Assembly: GCA_965227065.1 (NCBI GenBank)
Contig: CBDDFN010000013.1
Coordinates: forward strand, 51,131 to 115,130
Direction of reading: 5' to 3'
Length of the DNA: 64,000 nt
Source: CBDDFN01 sp965227065
GTDB lineage: Bacteria; Pseudomonadota; Alphaproteobacteria; SPJN01
Shown here: piece by piece, positions 27,065 through 35,816 of the stretch
Position numbering within the stretch: position 1 is the first letter of the stretch
Layout: every line of letters starts with the position of its first letter
Notes under the pieces: generated by a model
What the model saw: only the letters and a program-made list of their open reading frames with translations
Database searches by the model: none
Told to the model about the DNA's origin: nothing
Program-made: the position numbers and the translations under genes

Positions 27065-27946
27065 ATGGCGCGCCTGTGTGAAGGCCGCACGGCGATTGTC
27101 ACCGGCGCGGGCGGGGGGCTGGGCCGGGCTTATGCGCTCGCCCTTGCCGACGCCGGGGCCAATGTCATTGTCAATGACATCAAGGCTGACGCCGCCGACG
27201 AAACAGTTGCGGCGATCAAGCAGGCGGGCGGTTCTGCCATCACCTGCCTGAACTCGATCACCGATTTTGATGCCAGTGCCGATACGATCAAGCTTGCCAT
27301 CGACACGTTCGGCGGCCTTGACGTGATCGTCAACAATGCCGGCGTGTGCCGGGACCGCATGTTCACAAGTCTCAGCGAAGAAGATTGGGACATTGTGATG
27401 GCTGTCCATTTGAAGGGCCATTTCTGTCTGGCGAGCCATGCCTCGCGTTACTGGCGCGGCAAGTCGAAAGACGGCGCGGCTGTGTCAGGCCGGATCATCA
27501 ACACAAGCTCAGGCGCTGGTTTGCAAGGCTCCGTCGGGCAGTCGAACTATTCAGCCGCCAAGGCAGGCATTCTGGGCCTCACCCTTGTGCAGTCGGCAGA
27601 GCTTGCGCGCTACGGCGTTACCGCTAATGCCCTGGCGCCGCAGGGCCGCACCGGTATGACCGAAGAGGTCTTTGCCGAGATGATGAAAATTCCCGAAGAC
27701 GGCTCGTTTGATGCCTATGACCCGGCCAATGTTGCGCCTTTGGTGGTGTGGCTCGCGTCCGAAAACTCAGGCCATATCAATGGCCGCTGCTTTGAGATTT
27801 TCGGTGGCAAGATTTCGCTCGCCGATGGCTGGCGAACCGGCGCGATCACCGACAAGGGTGACAAATGGGATGCCGAAGAACTCGGTGCCGAGATCGACCG
27901 AATCATCGACAAGGCTGAGCCGCCGCAAAAGGTCTATGGGACCTGA
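27065..27946 (+). CDS. SDR, MFE-2/Hsd4A-type hydroxyacyl-CoA dehydrogenase-like
   Basis: A 293-aa SDR whose core resembles the dehydrogenase domain of peroxisomal MFE-2 (17-beta-HSD type 4). It has TGAGGGLGRAYALALA, NNAGVCRDRMF, the Asn-Ser-Tyr-Lys series with SSGAG and NYSAAKAGILG, and GRCFEIFGGKISLA near the end. Hsd4A-type enzymes oxidise 3-hydroxyacyl-CoA (and 17-hydroxysteroids) during steroid beta-oxidation. The ATG follows the fadA6 stop directly, so it is probably translated by re-initiation. Confidence 0.78.
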   Translation: MARLCEGRTAIVTGAGGGLGRAYALALADAGANVIVNDIKADAADETVAAIKQAGGSAITCLNSITDFDASADTIKLAIDTFGGLDVIVNNAGVCRDRMFTSLSEEDWDIVMAVHLKGHFCLASHASRYWRGKSKDGAAVSGRIINTSSGAGLQGSVGQSNYSAAKAGILGLTLVQSAELARYGVTANALAPQGRTGMTEEVFAEMMKIPEDGSFDAYDPANVAPLVVWLASENSGHINGRCFEIFGGKISLADGWRTGAITDKGDKWDAEELGAEIDRIIDKAEPPQKVYGT

Positions 27947-27958
27947 GGATAAAGACCC

Positions 27959-29017
27959 GTGAATTTCGCCTTCACAGAAGAACAAGGGATGATCCGCGAC
28001 ACGGTCGCGGGCTTCGCCCAGGATTGGCGCGACGGCGGCGGGCTGGCGCGCGCGGCTGAACAGGGCGGTGACCGCGCCGCTTTTGTGAGCCTCGCGCAAG
28101 AGCTTGGCCTTGCCGGGATCATGGTGCCAGAGGCGCTGGGCGGCGCGGGGCTTGGCGCGGTTGAGCGCGCGCTGGTGATGGAAGAATTGGGCAAGCACTG
28201 TTTTGCAGGCCCGTTTTTTTCGTCCGCTGTGCTCGCCACCGATCTGCTTTTGGCTGTGAAGGACGATGCGCTTTTGCCCCGGCTCGCGGCGGGCGAAGTG
28301 ATTGCGAGTGTGAGCCTTGATCCCGTGTCGTTTGAAGAAACCGGTGATGGCGTCAAGCTGAGCGGTGCGATCCGCACTATCACCGACGCCGATTGTGTCG
28401 ATCTGGTTTTGGTTCCGGCCTGGAATGGGGAGCGCTCGGCGCTGTTTGCGGTTCCCGCGGAGCGGCTGATTTGTAATCAGGTGCTCGATGTCACCCGCCG
28501 TCTGGGTGAAGCTGATCTTGATCTCACCCTTTCAAGCGATGCTTTGATTACTGAAGACATTGCCGATGCCCTGCCGCGCGCCTTGAGCCAGTCTGCCATT
28601 GCATTGGCTGCCGAAAGTGTCGGGGTGGCCCAGGCCGCGCTTGATATGACGGTTGCCTACACGCAGGAACGCGTGCAGTTCGACCGGGTGATTGCAAGCT
28701 TCCAAGCGGTCAAACATCGCTGCGCCGATATGATGATTGCCACTGAAAGTTCGCGCTCGGCTGTTTATTACGCTGCTGCGGTTGCCCACACCAGCGAGGC
28801 GGCCGAGGCCGCCGCCATCGCCAAAAGCTGGTGCACCGACAAGGCGTTCAGCGTAACCGGCGACGCGATCCAGATGCATGGCGGCATCGGCTTTACCTGG
28901 GAATATGATCTGCATTTCTTTTTCAAACGCGCGCGGGCCAATCGCACGCTGCTTGGCCTGCCGACCGACCATCTTGAGGATCTGGCAAGCCTGATCCTTG
29001 ATGAGGAGGCGGCATGA
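27959..29017 (+). CDS. acyl-CoA dehydrogenase, short non-FERG subunit
   Basis: A 352-aa acyl-CoA dehydrogenase starting at GTG 27959. It has GIMVPEALGGAGLG, then QERVQFDRVIASFQAVKHRCAD and IQMHGGIGFTWEYDLHFFFKR. As with the gene at 24905, the FERG catalytic segment is absent, so a full-length partner is expected. The next gene starts inside its last codons (ATGA overlap) and provides that partner. Confidence 0.8.
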   Translation: MNFAFTEEQGMIRDTVAGFAQDWRDGGGLARAAEQGGDRAAFVSLAQELGLAGIMVPEALGGAGLGAVERALVMEELGKHCFAGPFFSSAVLATDLLLAVKDDALLPRLAAGEVIASVSLDPVSFEETGDGVKLSGAIRTITDADCVDLVLVPAWNGERSALFAVPAERLICNQVLDVTRRLGEADLDLTLSSDALITEDIADALPRALSQSAIALAAESVGVAQAALDMTVAYTQERVQFDRVIASFQAVKHRCADMMIATESSRSAVYYAAAVAHTSEAAEAAAIAKSWCTDKAFSVTGDAIQMHGGIGFTWEYDLHFFFKRARANRTLLGLPTDHLEDLASLILDEEAA

Positions 29018-30192
29018 ACCTCGAATTCACCGCAGAGGAAGAAGCCTTCCGCACCGAAGTTGCCGGATGGTTGAAAGATAATCTCACCGGCGATTTCGAG
29101 GCGATCCGCTGGCGCGGCGGCCCCGGCGACGAAGACGCCTTCCCCGAAGAGCGCAAGGTGTGGGAACGGCATTTGGGTGAGGCGGGCTGGATCGGCATTG
29201 GCTGGCCTGAAGCCTTTGGTGGCAAGGACTTGCCGCTCGGCCATCAACTCATTTTCAATGAAGAATATGCCCGCGCGGGTGGGCCCGGACGGGCCGGTCA
29301 TATTGGTGAGACCCTCGCCGGTCCCACCATCATTGCCCTTGGCACCGATGACCAACGCGCACGCTTCCTGCCCGGCATTTTGAACGGTACCGAATATTGG
29401 TGTCAGGGCTATTCCGAACCCGGCGCCGGGTCTGATCTCAGCAATGTCAAAACACGCGCGCGGCTTGAAGGCGATAACTGGGTTATTGAAGGCCAGAAAA
29501 TCTGGACGAGCCTCGCCCATGAAAGCGACTGGTGCTTTGTTGTCGCCCGCGCGGTTGAAGGCTCCAAAGGCCGCGACGGTCTCGTTTATCTTCTGGTGCC
29601 GCTTGATCAGCCCGGCGTTACGATCAAGCCGATCATCCAGCTGACCGGCACGTCGGAATTTAACGAGGTCTTTTTCGATGGGGCGACAACCGCCAATGCC
29701 AATCTGGTCGGTGCGGTGGGTGAGGGCTGGAAAGCTGCCATGGCCACATTGGGGTTTGAGCGCGGCGCTTCAACCCTTGGCCAGCAAATGCAGTTCAGGA
29801 ATGAGCTTGACCTGATCATCAAGGCGGCGAAATCAAACGGCATGGCTGATGATCCTTTGATCCGCCAGCGCATTGCCCTGGCCCATGCGGGCCTCAAAAT
29901 CATGCGCGCCAATGCGCTCAGAATGTTGTCTGGACCGCAGGATGGAACGCTCAGCCGTGAGGCGACGATTGCCAAAATCTTCTGGGCGAGCTGGCACCGC
30001 GATCTGGGAGAGCTTGCCATGGATGTGCTCGGCGCCGAGGCCGAACTGGTAGGGGAGGAGTTGAGCCGTCTGCAACGCCTGTTCCTGTTCTCCCGGTCCG
30101 ACACGATCTATGCCGGCACCAACCAGATCCAACGCAATATCATTGCCGAGCGTGCGCTCGGGATGCCCAAGGAACCAAGAGGCAAGAGTTGA
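29014..30192 (+). CDS. acyl-CoA dehydrogenase, catalytic subunit (FadE26/FadE31-like)
   Basis: A 392-aa acyl-CoA dehydrogenase with GWPEAFGGKDLP, GYSEPGAGSDLSNV, GTSEFNEVFFDG and ATLGFERGASTLGQQM, where the FERG glutamate is the likely base, and YAGTNQIQRNIIAERALGMP. Together with the short subunit directly upstream it would form a heterotetramer acting on a steroid-derived acyl-CoA. Position between fadA6 and ipdF favours ring C/D degradation (FadE31-like), while the FERGASTLGQQ segment also recalls side-chain FadE26. The exact substrate stays open. Confidence 0.8.
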   Translation: MNLEFTAEEEAFRTEVAGWLKDNLTGDFEAIRWRGGPGDEDAFPEERKVWERHLGEAGWIGIGWPEAFGGKDLPLGHQLIFNEEYARAGGPGRAGHIGETLAGPTIIALGTDDQRARFLPGILNGTEYWCQGYSEPGAGSDLSNVKTRARLEGDNWVIEGQKIWTSLAHESDWCFVVARAVEGSKGRDGLVYLLVPLDQPGVTIKPIIQLTGTSEFNEVFFDGATTANANLVGAVGEGWKAAMATLGFERGASTLGQQMQFRNELDLIIKAAKSNGMADDPLIRQRIALAHAGLKIMRANALRMLSGPQDGTLSREATIAKIFWASWHRDLGELAMDVLGAEAELVGEELSRLQRLFLFSRSDTIYAGTNQIQRNIIAERALGMPKEPRGKS

Positions 30193-30980
30193 TGGCCGAT
30201 TTGAAAACACTGCCGACCCCGCCTGAGGGTCACAATCTGCTCAAGGGCAAGACGGTGCTTGTGACCGCAGCGGCTGGAACCGGCATCGGCTTTTCAGCCG
30301 CCAAGCGCTGCGTGATGGAAGGTGCGGAGGTTCTGATCTCCGACATTCATGAGGGCCGCCTGCAAAAAGCCGCCGACACGCTCAAAGAGGAAACCGGCGC
30401 AGCCGTTGCGACTGCTTTGTGCAATGTCGTCAACCAGGATGAGGTTGACGCCTTGTTTGAGGCCGCAAGCACCTATCTGGGCGGCGCTGATGTCGTCATC
30501 AACAATGCCGGACTGGGCGGCACCGCCAATTTGATCGAGATGACCGATGATCAATGGTCGGTCGTGCTGGACGTGACGCTCAATGGCTGTTTCCGCATGA
30601 ACCGGGCGGCGTTCCAGCATATGGCGCCGCGCGGCGGTGGTGTGATCATCAACAATGCCTCCGTCCTGGGCTGGCGCGCGCAAAAGGGCCAGGCCCATTA
30701 TGCCGCCGCCAAGGCCGGTGTCATGGCGCTGACGCGCTGCGCGGGTGTCGAAGGGGCGGAGCATGGCATCCGCGTCAATGCGGTGGCACCCTCCATCGCC
30801 ATGCATCCGTTTTTGTACAAGGTGACCTCGGAAGAATTGCTGGCCGAGCTTGAAGCCAAAGAGGCCTATGGCCGGGCCGCCGATGTCTGGGAAATCGCCA
30901 CGGTGATGGCGTTTCTCGCGTCTGATTATTCAACCTATATGACGGGCGAGACCGTCTCAGTGTCGAGCCAACGCGCATGA
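30192..30980 (+). CDS. ipdF: IpdF-like SDR (5-hydroxy-HIP-CoA reductase/dehydrogenase)
   Basis: A 262-aa SDR. It has VTAAAGTGIGFSAAKR as cofactor motif, NNAGLGGTANLIEMTDDQW, then NNASVLGWRAQ and HYAAAKAGVMALTRC with the Tyr-Lys pair. These segments are close to what I recall of IpdF from Mycobacterium, which interconverts the 5-hydroxy and 5-keto forms of HIP-CoA. The ATG at 30192 overlaps the dehydrogenase stop by one base, and MaoC overlaps its end by 4 bases. Confidence 0.87.
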   Translation: MADLKTLPTPPEGHNLLKGKTVLVTAAAGTGIGFSAAKRCVMEGAEVLISDIHEGRLQKAADTLKEETGAAVATALCNVVNQDEVDALFEAASTYLGGADVVINNAGLGGTANLIEMTDDQWSVVLDVTLNGCFRMNRAAFQHMAPRGGGVIINNASVLGWRAQKGQAHYAAAKAGVMALTRCAGVEGAEHGIRVNAVAPSIAMHPFLYKVTSEELLAELEAKEAYGRAADVWEIATVMAFLASDYSTYMTGETVSVSSQRA

Positions 30981-31432
30981 GCATGACTTACAAAACCCCC
31001 GCCGACCTTCTGGGCCAGGACGGCGCCGATCTGGGCGTGACCGACTGGGTGGCGATCGAACAGCCCCGGGTCGATCAGTTCGCCGACGCGACCGATGATC
31101 ATCAATGGATCCATGTTGATCCCGACCGCGCCAAGGATGGGCCGTTCGGCGGCACCATCGCCCATGGCTATCTGACGCTGGCGCTTGTGAACAAGTTTCT
31201 GCCCCAGCTCATCACCGTCGAAGAGATGTCGATGGGGGTGAATTATGGCTGCGAAAAAGTGCGCTTCCCCAGCCCGGTCAAGGTTGGTGCGCGCATTCGC
31301 GGGGCCGGAGAAATCATCAAGACCGAAGAGGTGAAAGGCGGCGTACAATCGACCGTGCGCGTCACCATTGAAATTGAGGGCGGGGAGCGCCCGGCCTGCG
31401 TGGTGGACACGATTTCCAGATATTATCCATAG
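30977..31432 (+). CDS. MaoC-type (R)-enoyl-CoA hydratase
   Basis: A 151-aa single hot-dog-fold hydratase. The hydratase-2 motif is complete: FADATDDHQWIHVDPDRA holds the catalytic Asp and His, followed by GPFGGTIAHGYLTLAL. Such proteins hydrate trans-2-enoyl-CoA to the (R)-3-hydroxyacyl-CoA. It sits at the end of the ring C/D operon after ipdF, so it probably serves a late beta-oxidation step. Confidence 0.83.
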   Translation: MSMTYKTPADLLGQDGADLGVTDWVAIEQPRVDQFADATDDHQWIHVDPDRAKDGPFGGTIAHGYLTLALVNKFLPQLITVEEMSMGVNYGCEKVRFPSPVKVGARIRGAGEIIKTEEVKGGVQSTVRVTIEIEGGERPACVVDTISRYYP

Positions 31433-31445
31433 GGGGGCATGTGCC

Positions 31446-31820
31446 ATGGAACTCAAAGACAAAATCATCGCCGCCGTGAACGGCTATATTGAAGGCTTTT
31501 CGAACCAAAGCGTTGACGCGATCATGGACCTTTATGCCGGCAATTGTTCGGTCGAAGACCCGGTCGGCAGCCCGCTGAAGGATGGCCGAAATGCCGTCCG
31601 TGCCTTTTATGAGGCCAGCATGACCACAGGCGCGCAACTGTCCTTGGAAGGCCCGATCCGGGTGGCGGGCAAAGAAGCCGCCTTCCCGTTCAAGGCAGTG
31701 GTGACGCTGGGCGACACCACGATGGAAATTCACGTCATCGACGTGATGGAATTCAACGAAGAGGGCAAGATCGTTAAGATGCGTGCCTTCTTCGGTGAAG
31801 ACAATATGAAGACTGTCTGA
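31446..31820 (+). CDS. ksi: 3-oxo-delta5-steroid isomerase (KSI)
   Basis: A 124-aa NTF2-fold protein starting at ATG 31446, 8 bases after AGGGGGG. Numbering from this start puts Tyr14, Asp38 (in VEDPVGS) and Asp99 at exactly the positions of the catalytic triad of the Comamonas testosteroni isomerase; MRAFFGEDN near the C-terminus also matches. The enzyme moves the 5,6-double bond of 3-oxo-delta5 steroids to 4,5. It ends the 18.4-31.8 kb operon and is followed by a REP element. Together with an upstream 3-hydroxysteroid dehydrogenase it would convert sterol-type A rings to the KstD substrate. Confidence 0.92.
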   Translation: MELKDKIIAAVNGYIEGFSNQSVDAIMDLYAGNCSVEDPVGSPLKDGRNAVRAFYEASMTTGAQLSLEGPIRVAGKEAAFPFKAVVTLGDTTMEIHVIDVMEFNEEGKIVKMRAFFGEDNMKTV

Positions 31821-31828
31821 GCCCAAGG

Positions 31829-31934
31829 CTTGTCATTCCGGAATTTCGCCCTGCGAAATATCCGGGATCGGATGCCCGGTTCGGAATTGGTTCAGATTCA
31901 GGGTTCGCGCGGATCGCGCGCCCCGGAATGACAG
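31829..31934. repeat. REP-like palindrome between convergent operons
   Basis: TTGTCATTCCGGAATTTCG at the left and GCCCCGGAATGACAG at the right bracket a second inner hairpin (TTTCGCCCTGCGAAA, ATATCCGGGATCGGAT). It separates the ksi end from the ferredoxin end. A near copy is at 51825. Confidence 0.65.
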
Positions 31935-31948
31935 CGCGGGATTGAGCT

Positions 31949-32269
31949 CTATTCCGCCTCTTGGGCGGTCACGACCAGACCGTCCAAAGCATCCGACAAT
32001 TCGATCTGGCACGAAAGACGTGACACCGCCTCGTCAAACGCATCGGTGGCCGAGACAAGCTGTTCTTCAATGTCGCCGCGCGGGCCAACCTTGTCCATCC
32101 AGGCCGGATCAATATGGACATGGCAGGTGGCGCACGAACAGCCGCCGCCACAAATCGCTTCAATGCCCTCGACTGCCGCAGTCGACAGGGCTTCCATCAG
32201 GCTTTGGCCAGCCTTGCCGTCAATCTCGGTGGTGTCACCATTCATATCGGTGGCGATGATTTTAACCAT
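31949..32269 (-). CDS. [2Fe-2S] ferredoxin, adrenodoxin/putidaredoxin type
   Basis: A 106-aa vertebrate/P450-type ferredoxin. Cluster ligands are Cys40, Cys46, Cys49 and Cys87 (C-x5-C-x2-C...C). This class donates electrons to cytochromes P450 and some oxygenases. Candidate partners in the window are the P450 at 56025 and the two Rieske oxygenases. A dedicated reductase is not seen. It is downstream of, and apparently co-transcribed with, the 5-alpha-reductase-like gene (20-base gap). Confidence 0.9.
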   Translation of the reverse strand: MVKIIATDMNGDTTEIDGKAGQSLMEALSTAAVEGIEAICGGGCSCATCHVHIDPAWMDKVGPRGDIEEQLVSATDAFDEAVSRLSCQIELSDALDGLVVTAQEAE

Positions 32270-32289
32270 GGTCTTTTAGTCCTACGTCT

Positions 32290-33051
32290 TTAGAGCACAA
32301 AGGGGATCAGCGCCTTGCGGTCGCTGGGATAGTCCGACCCGAAAGTCTTGTGATACCAGCGATGATGCGCAAGCGCGCGCGGCCCCAGATTGGAAAGGGT
32401 GAAAATGGCGAAGCTCAGCCCCGCGATGGTTGAGCTCATCAAGGCCCAGCCGAACCACAGTACGATTTCGCCGAAATAATTCGCCGAGGAGACATAGCGG
32501 AAAAAACCGCCATGGGGAATCTTGTATCCGGTCGTACCGTCGGAGCGGAGCCGGATGAGGATCGTATCGGCCTGAAAATTGATCAGCCAGCCCGCAGCCG
32601 CAATCACGCACCCTGCGATGAACAGCGGAGATGAAAACCAGCCGGTCCCCAGCAAATGGTCGGCATGAGCAACCGCAAAGCCGTTCAAAAAGCCGTTGAT
32701 CGCATTGAAGACCAGGCCGAAATAGACGGCTGATTTCGGGAACTGCTTGTGCCGGTCATTCATCCGCAAGGGATAGATGCCGGCCCGGTAGATATAATGG
32801 GCCTGCCACAGGCCAAACAGGGTGAGCATGACGGGCGAGGGGTCTTGGGCCGTCAGCCAGAAGGTCAGCGCAAAGGTAAACAATTGCGGGCTCTCAAAAA
32901 TCAGCCAGGCGGGCAGGGCCGCCATAGTGCCTTTCTGGCCCTGTTTCATATGACGGCCATACGGGTTGGTTGAGCGCAGCGAGCCCCAAAAGGTCAGCGC
33001 CGACATCACGAAAATGAGGCCGATCAGGCCCCAATAGATCCAATCGAGCAT
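32290..33051 (-). CDS. steroid 5-alpha-reductase (SRD5A/DET2)-like membrane protein
   Basis: A 253-aa polytopic membrane protein (about six hydrophobic segments) with the length of eukaryotic SRD5A1/DET2. It has PAWLIFESPQLF with the conserved Glu after a first helix, HYIYRAGIYPLRM matching the HYxxRxxxYP motif, then FRYVSSANYFGEIVLWFGWAL and the terminal HHRWYHKTF followed by KALIPFVL. The family reduces, or in catabolism could reversibly oxidise, the 4,5-double bond of 3-oxosteroids with NADPH. Divergent from kstD through a gap carrying two ring-type operators. A plain DUF1295 protein with another substrate is the alternative. Confidence 0.82.
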   Translation of the reverse strand: MLDWIYWGLIGLIFVMSALTFWGSLRSTNPYGRHMKQGQKGTMAALPAWLIFESPQLFTFALTFWLTAQDPSPVMLTLFGLWQAHYIYRAGIYPLRMNDRHKQFPKSAVYFGLVFNAINGFLNGFAVAHADHLLGTGWFSSPLFIAGCVIAAAGWLINFQADTILIRLRSDGTTGYKIPHGGFFRYVSSANYFGEIVLWFGWALMSSTIAGLSFAIFTLSNLGPRALAHHRWYHKTFGSDYPSDRKALIPFVL

Positions 33052-33209
33052 GGCTGCAGCGCCCCCACAAAAATCCCCAAACCATCCAAATGCGTAATTT
33101 CGGATAGCTCATTATACGAAATCGAGTTTACACATCCCCCATCAAATGGCAATATGCGCAAAATTCGGCCCTTTAAAGCGACAGGGCCCTCGCGGGGACG
33201 GAAACAGCA
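33052..33209. promoter_or_regulatory. divergent promoter with two AATGCGTAA/TGCGCAA operators
   Basis: CCAAATGCGTAATTT (33086-33100) and AATATGCGCAAAATT (33151-33165) are about 65 bases apart between the SRD5A-like gene and kstD. The first is identical over 12 bases to the hsaA site and matches both arms of the 10506-10557 palindrome. GGGGACGGAAAC precedes the kstD ATG as ribosome site. Confidence 0.62.
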
Positions 33210-34904
33210 ATGACCGATCAATTGAACGACCATCAGGTCGATATTCTTGTTGTGGGCTCAGGCGGCGGCGCCATGACGGCCGCGCTGACCGCTTCGGTTG
33301 GCGGCGCTGATGTGCTGGTCATTGAAAAGTCGGATCAATATGGCGGCACATCGGCCATGTCGGGCGGCGGAATCTGGATTCCCAATTCTCATTATGCTCA
33401 GGCTCAAGGCGTGGATGACAGTCGTGAGGATGCGCTCACCTATCTCAAGAATGTGGTGGGCGACCGGGTCGCGTCTGAGCGGCTTGAAGCCTATGTCGAT
33501 GAAGCCCCGCGCATGCTGAAATTCCTCGCCGACAATACACGGCTTGAATATAGCCCCGTGGCCTATTCCGACTATTACCCGGAAAAGCCCGGCGGCAAGC
33601 AGGGCTACCGCACCCATGAGCCGGTGCCGTTTCATGCCGGCAAGCTTGGTCGTGACTTTGATGCGCTGCGCCCTCAGCACCGCCAGACGGTGGTGCAGGG
33701 CCGCTTCACCATGACCATGGCGGAGGGCCGCGCGTTCCTGACCCAGGCCGACGGTTGGAAGACCATCTTGTTTAAAATGATGCTGGGATATTTCCTCGAT
33801 ATCCCCGGCCGCCTGAAGGGTAAGCGCTCGCGGCGCCTGACGCTGGGCAATGCGCTCATTGGGCGGTTGCGCAAATCCATGATGGATCGCGACATTCCTC
33901 TGTGGCTCAACACCTCGTTTAAAGAGCTGATTGTCGAAGACGGCAAAGTGATCGGCGCGCTGGTCGATCAAGACGGTACCGAACGGCGCATCTTCGCCAA
34001 GAAAGGCGTCATTCTGGGCGCAGGCGGGTTTGAACATAATCGGGAGCTGCGGGAGAAATATCTGCCTCAGCCGACCAGTGCTGAGTGGTCAGGCAGCCAG
34101 GATAATAATACCGGTGACGGGATTGTGGCGGGCCAGAAGATCGGCGCGGCCACCGATCTGATGGATTGGGCCTGGTGGGCGCCTGCGATCAAGGTCCCGG
34201 GCATTGACCGGCCCTGGGTGTTGTTTGCCGAGCGCAGCTCTCCGGGTCTGTTGATGGTCAACAAGGCCGGACAGCGTTTCTCAAACGAGGCCCAGCCTTA
34301 TCTCGAAAGCGGCTATTCGCTTTACGCCAATGATGGCGGCGCGCCCTCAGTTCCCGCCTTTTTGGTGTTTGATGCCAATTTCCGCAAGAAATATCCGCTG
34401 GGTCCGCTGCCGCCGGGCTATGCGGGACCCGATGCGACCTTGCCCTCCAAGGTCAAGCAAATCCTGCATATTGCCGACACGATTGATGAGCTGGCCGAAA
34501 AGCTTGGTGTCGATGCGGCGGGCCTCAAAGACACGGTCGAGAAAAACAATGCCTATGCCCAATCAGGCTCCGACCCTGACTTTCATCGCGGCGACAGTTT
34601 CTACGATGCCTATTATGGCGATCAACGCAACGCGCCCAATCCCTGTATTGGACCCTGTGCCGAGGCACCCTTTTACGGCATTGAGGTCTATCCCGGAGAT
34701 ATCGGCACCAAGGGCGGGTTGCTGGTTGATGCCAAATCCCGCGTGTTGAAAGAAGACGGCAGCACCATTGAGGGCCTTTATGCCATCGGCAACACGTCGG
34801 CGTCCGTGATGGGAACCACCTATCCCGGTGCCGGCGTCACCATCGGCCCGGCTATGACCTTTGGCTATGTCGCCGCCCGTGATGCAATAGGTATGAACGA
34901 ATGA
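33210..34904 (+). CDS. kstD: 3-ketosteroid delta1-dehydrogenase
   Basis: A 564-aa flavoprotein. It has the N-terminal FAD motif VVGSGGGAMTAALTA, then EKSDQYGGTSAMSGGGIWIP, ILGAGGFEHN, and a C-terminal part with YPGDIGTKGGLLVD and YAIGNTSASVMGTTYPGAG. The Tyr and Gly in YPGDIGTKGG correspond to the active-site pair near the KstD C-terminus. KstD introduces the 1,2-double bond into 3-ketosteroid ring A; with KshA it triggers ring B opening. It overlaps the next SDR by 4 bases, and kshA follows. Confidence 0.92.
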   Translation: MTDQLNDHQVDILVVGSGGGAMTAALTASVGGADVLVIEKSDQYGGTSAMSGGGIWIPNSHYAQAQGVDDSREDALTYLKNVVGDRVASERLEAYVDEAPRMLKFLADNTRLEYSPVAYSDYYPEKPGGKQGYRTHEPVPFHAGKLGRDFDALRPQHRQTVVQGRFTMTMAEGRAFLTQADGWKTILFKMMLGYFLDIPGRLKGKRSRRLTLGNALIGRLRKSMMDRDIPLWLNTSFKELIVEDGKVIGALVDQDGTERRIFAKKGVILGAGGFEHNRELREKYLPQPTSAEWSGSQDNNTGDGIVAGQKIGAATDLMDWAWWAPAIKVPGIDRPWVLFAERSSPGLLMVNKAGQRFSNEAQPYLESGYSLYANDGGAPSVPAFLVFDANFRKKYPLGPLPPGYAGPDATLPSKVKQILHIADTIDELAEKLGVDAAGLKDTVEKNNAYAQSGSDPDFHRGDSFYDAYYGDQRNAPNPCIGPCAEAPFYGIEVYPGDIGTKGGLLVDAKSRVLKEDGSTIEGLYAIGNTSASVMGTTYPGAGVTIGPAMTFGYVAARDAIGMNE

Positions 34905-35767
34905 GCGTGTCCGACAAACCTGTTGTGGTCGTCACCGGCGCCAGCCGCGGCGTCGGCAAGGGCGTGGCGCTCGCTTTGGCCCAAATGGGCGGCACTGTCT
35001 ATGTCACCGGCCGCAGCCAGAATGAAGGCGATGCGGCCTTGCCCGGCACCATCCATGCCACCGCTGACGCGGTCACCAAACGCGGCGGCACCGGCGTGGC
35101 GGTGGCGTGCGATCACCGTGACGATGATCAGGTGCGTGCGTTGTTTGAGCGGGTGCGCGATGAGCAGGGCCGGATTGATATTCTGGTCAATAATGTCTTT
35201 GCCGTCCCGGATGATCTGATCGAGCAAAAGCCCTTCTGGGACCGGCCGATGAGCCATTGGTCGGACATGATCGATCTGGGCTTGCGCGCGCATTATCTCG
35301 CCAGCTGCTGCGCGGCGCCTGTAATGGTCGAGCAAGGCGCAGGGCTGATCGTCAATATCAGCTCCCCGGGTGCGCGGTGTTATATCCATTCGCCGGTTTA
35401 CGGTATCGGCAAGGCCGGTGCCGACAAGATGGCCCAGGACATGGCCAAGGAACTGCGCCCCCACGGGGTGGCAGCACTTTCGCTGTGGCTTGGCATTGTG
35501 ATGACCGAGCGGACCAATCTGGCGATGGAGGCCGCGCCTGAGGCCTATAAAGCGCTCGAACCCGGTCTTGAGACACCGGAATATCCCGGCCGGATCATCG
35601 CCGTCCTGGCGGCTGATCCCGAATTGATGAGCCGGTCGGGTCAGGCCTGGTACACGTCTGAGCTTGGCGCGGAATACAAGGTTGAAGATGTAAATGGGCG
35701 CATTCCGGCGTCCTATCGGGAGATGCTGGGCGGTCCGGCCGAGCCCTCCGAGGCGATGATTGCCTAA
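34901..35767 (+). CDS. SDR family oxidoreductase, DHRS1-like
   Basis: A 288-aa SDR with TGASRGVGKGVALALAQ, but NNVFAV in place of NNAG and RAHYLASCCAAPVM, features I associate with the DHRS1 branch of SDRs. The active site is SSPGARCYIHSPVYGIGKAG, providing Ser, Tyr and Lys. DHRS1 reduces steroids and xenobiotics. Located between kstD and kshA with overlapping start, it probably handles a hydroxy or keto group on the steroid nucleus, but position and stereochemistry are unknown. Confidence 0.75.
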   Translation: MSVSDKPVVVVTGASRGVGKGVALALAQMGGTVYVTGRSQNEGDAALPGTIHATADAVTKRGGTGVAVACDHRDDDQVRALFERVRDEQGRIDILVNNVFAVPDDLIEQKPFWDRPMSHWSDMIDLGLRAHYLASCCAAPVMVEQGAGLIVNISSPGARCYIHSPVYGIGKAGADKMAQDMAKELRPHGVAALSLWLGIVMTERTNLAMEAAPEAYKALEPGLETPEYPGRIIAVLAADPELMSRSGQAWYTSELGAEYKVEDVNGRIPASYREMLGGPAEPSEAMIA

Positions 35768-35816
35768 TTCAACGCGCCGTGAGAGCATGGCGCAAAGGGA
35801 GCGAAGAGAGGTTCAA

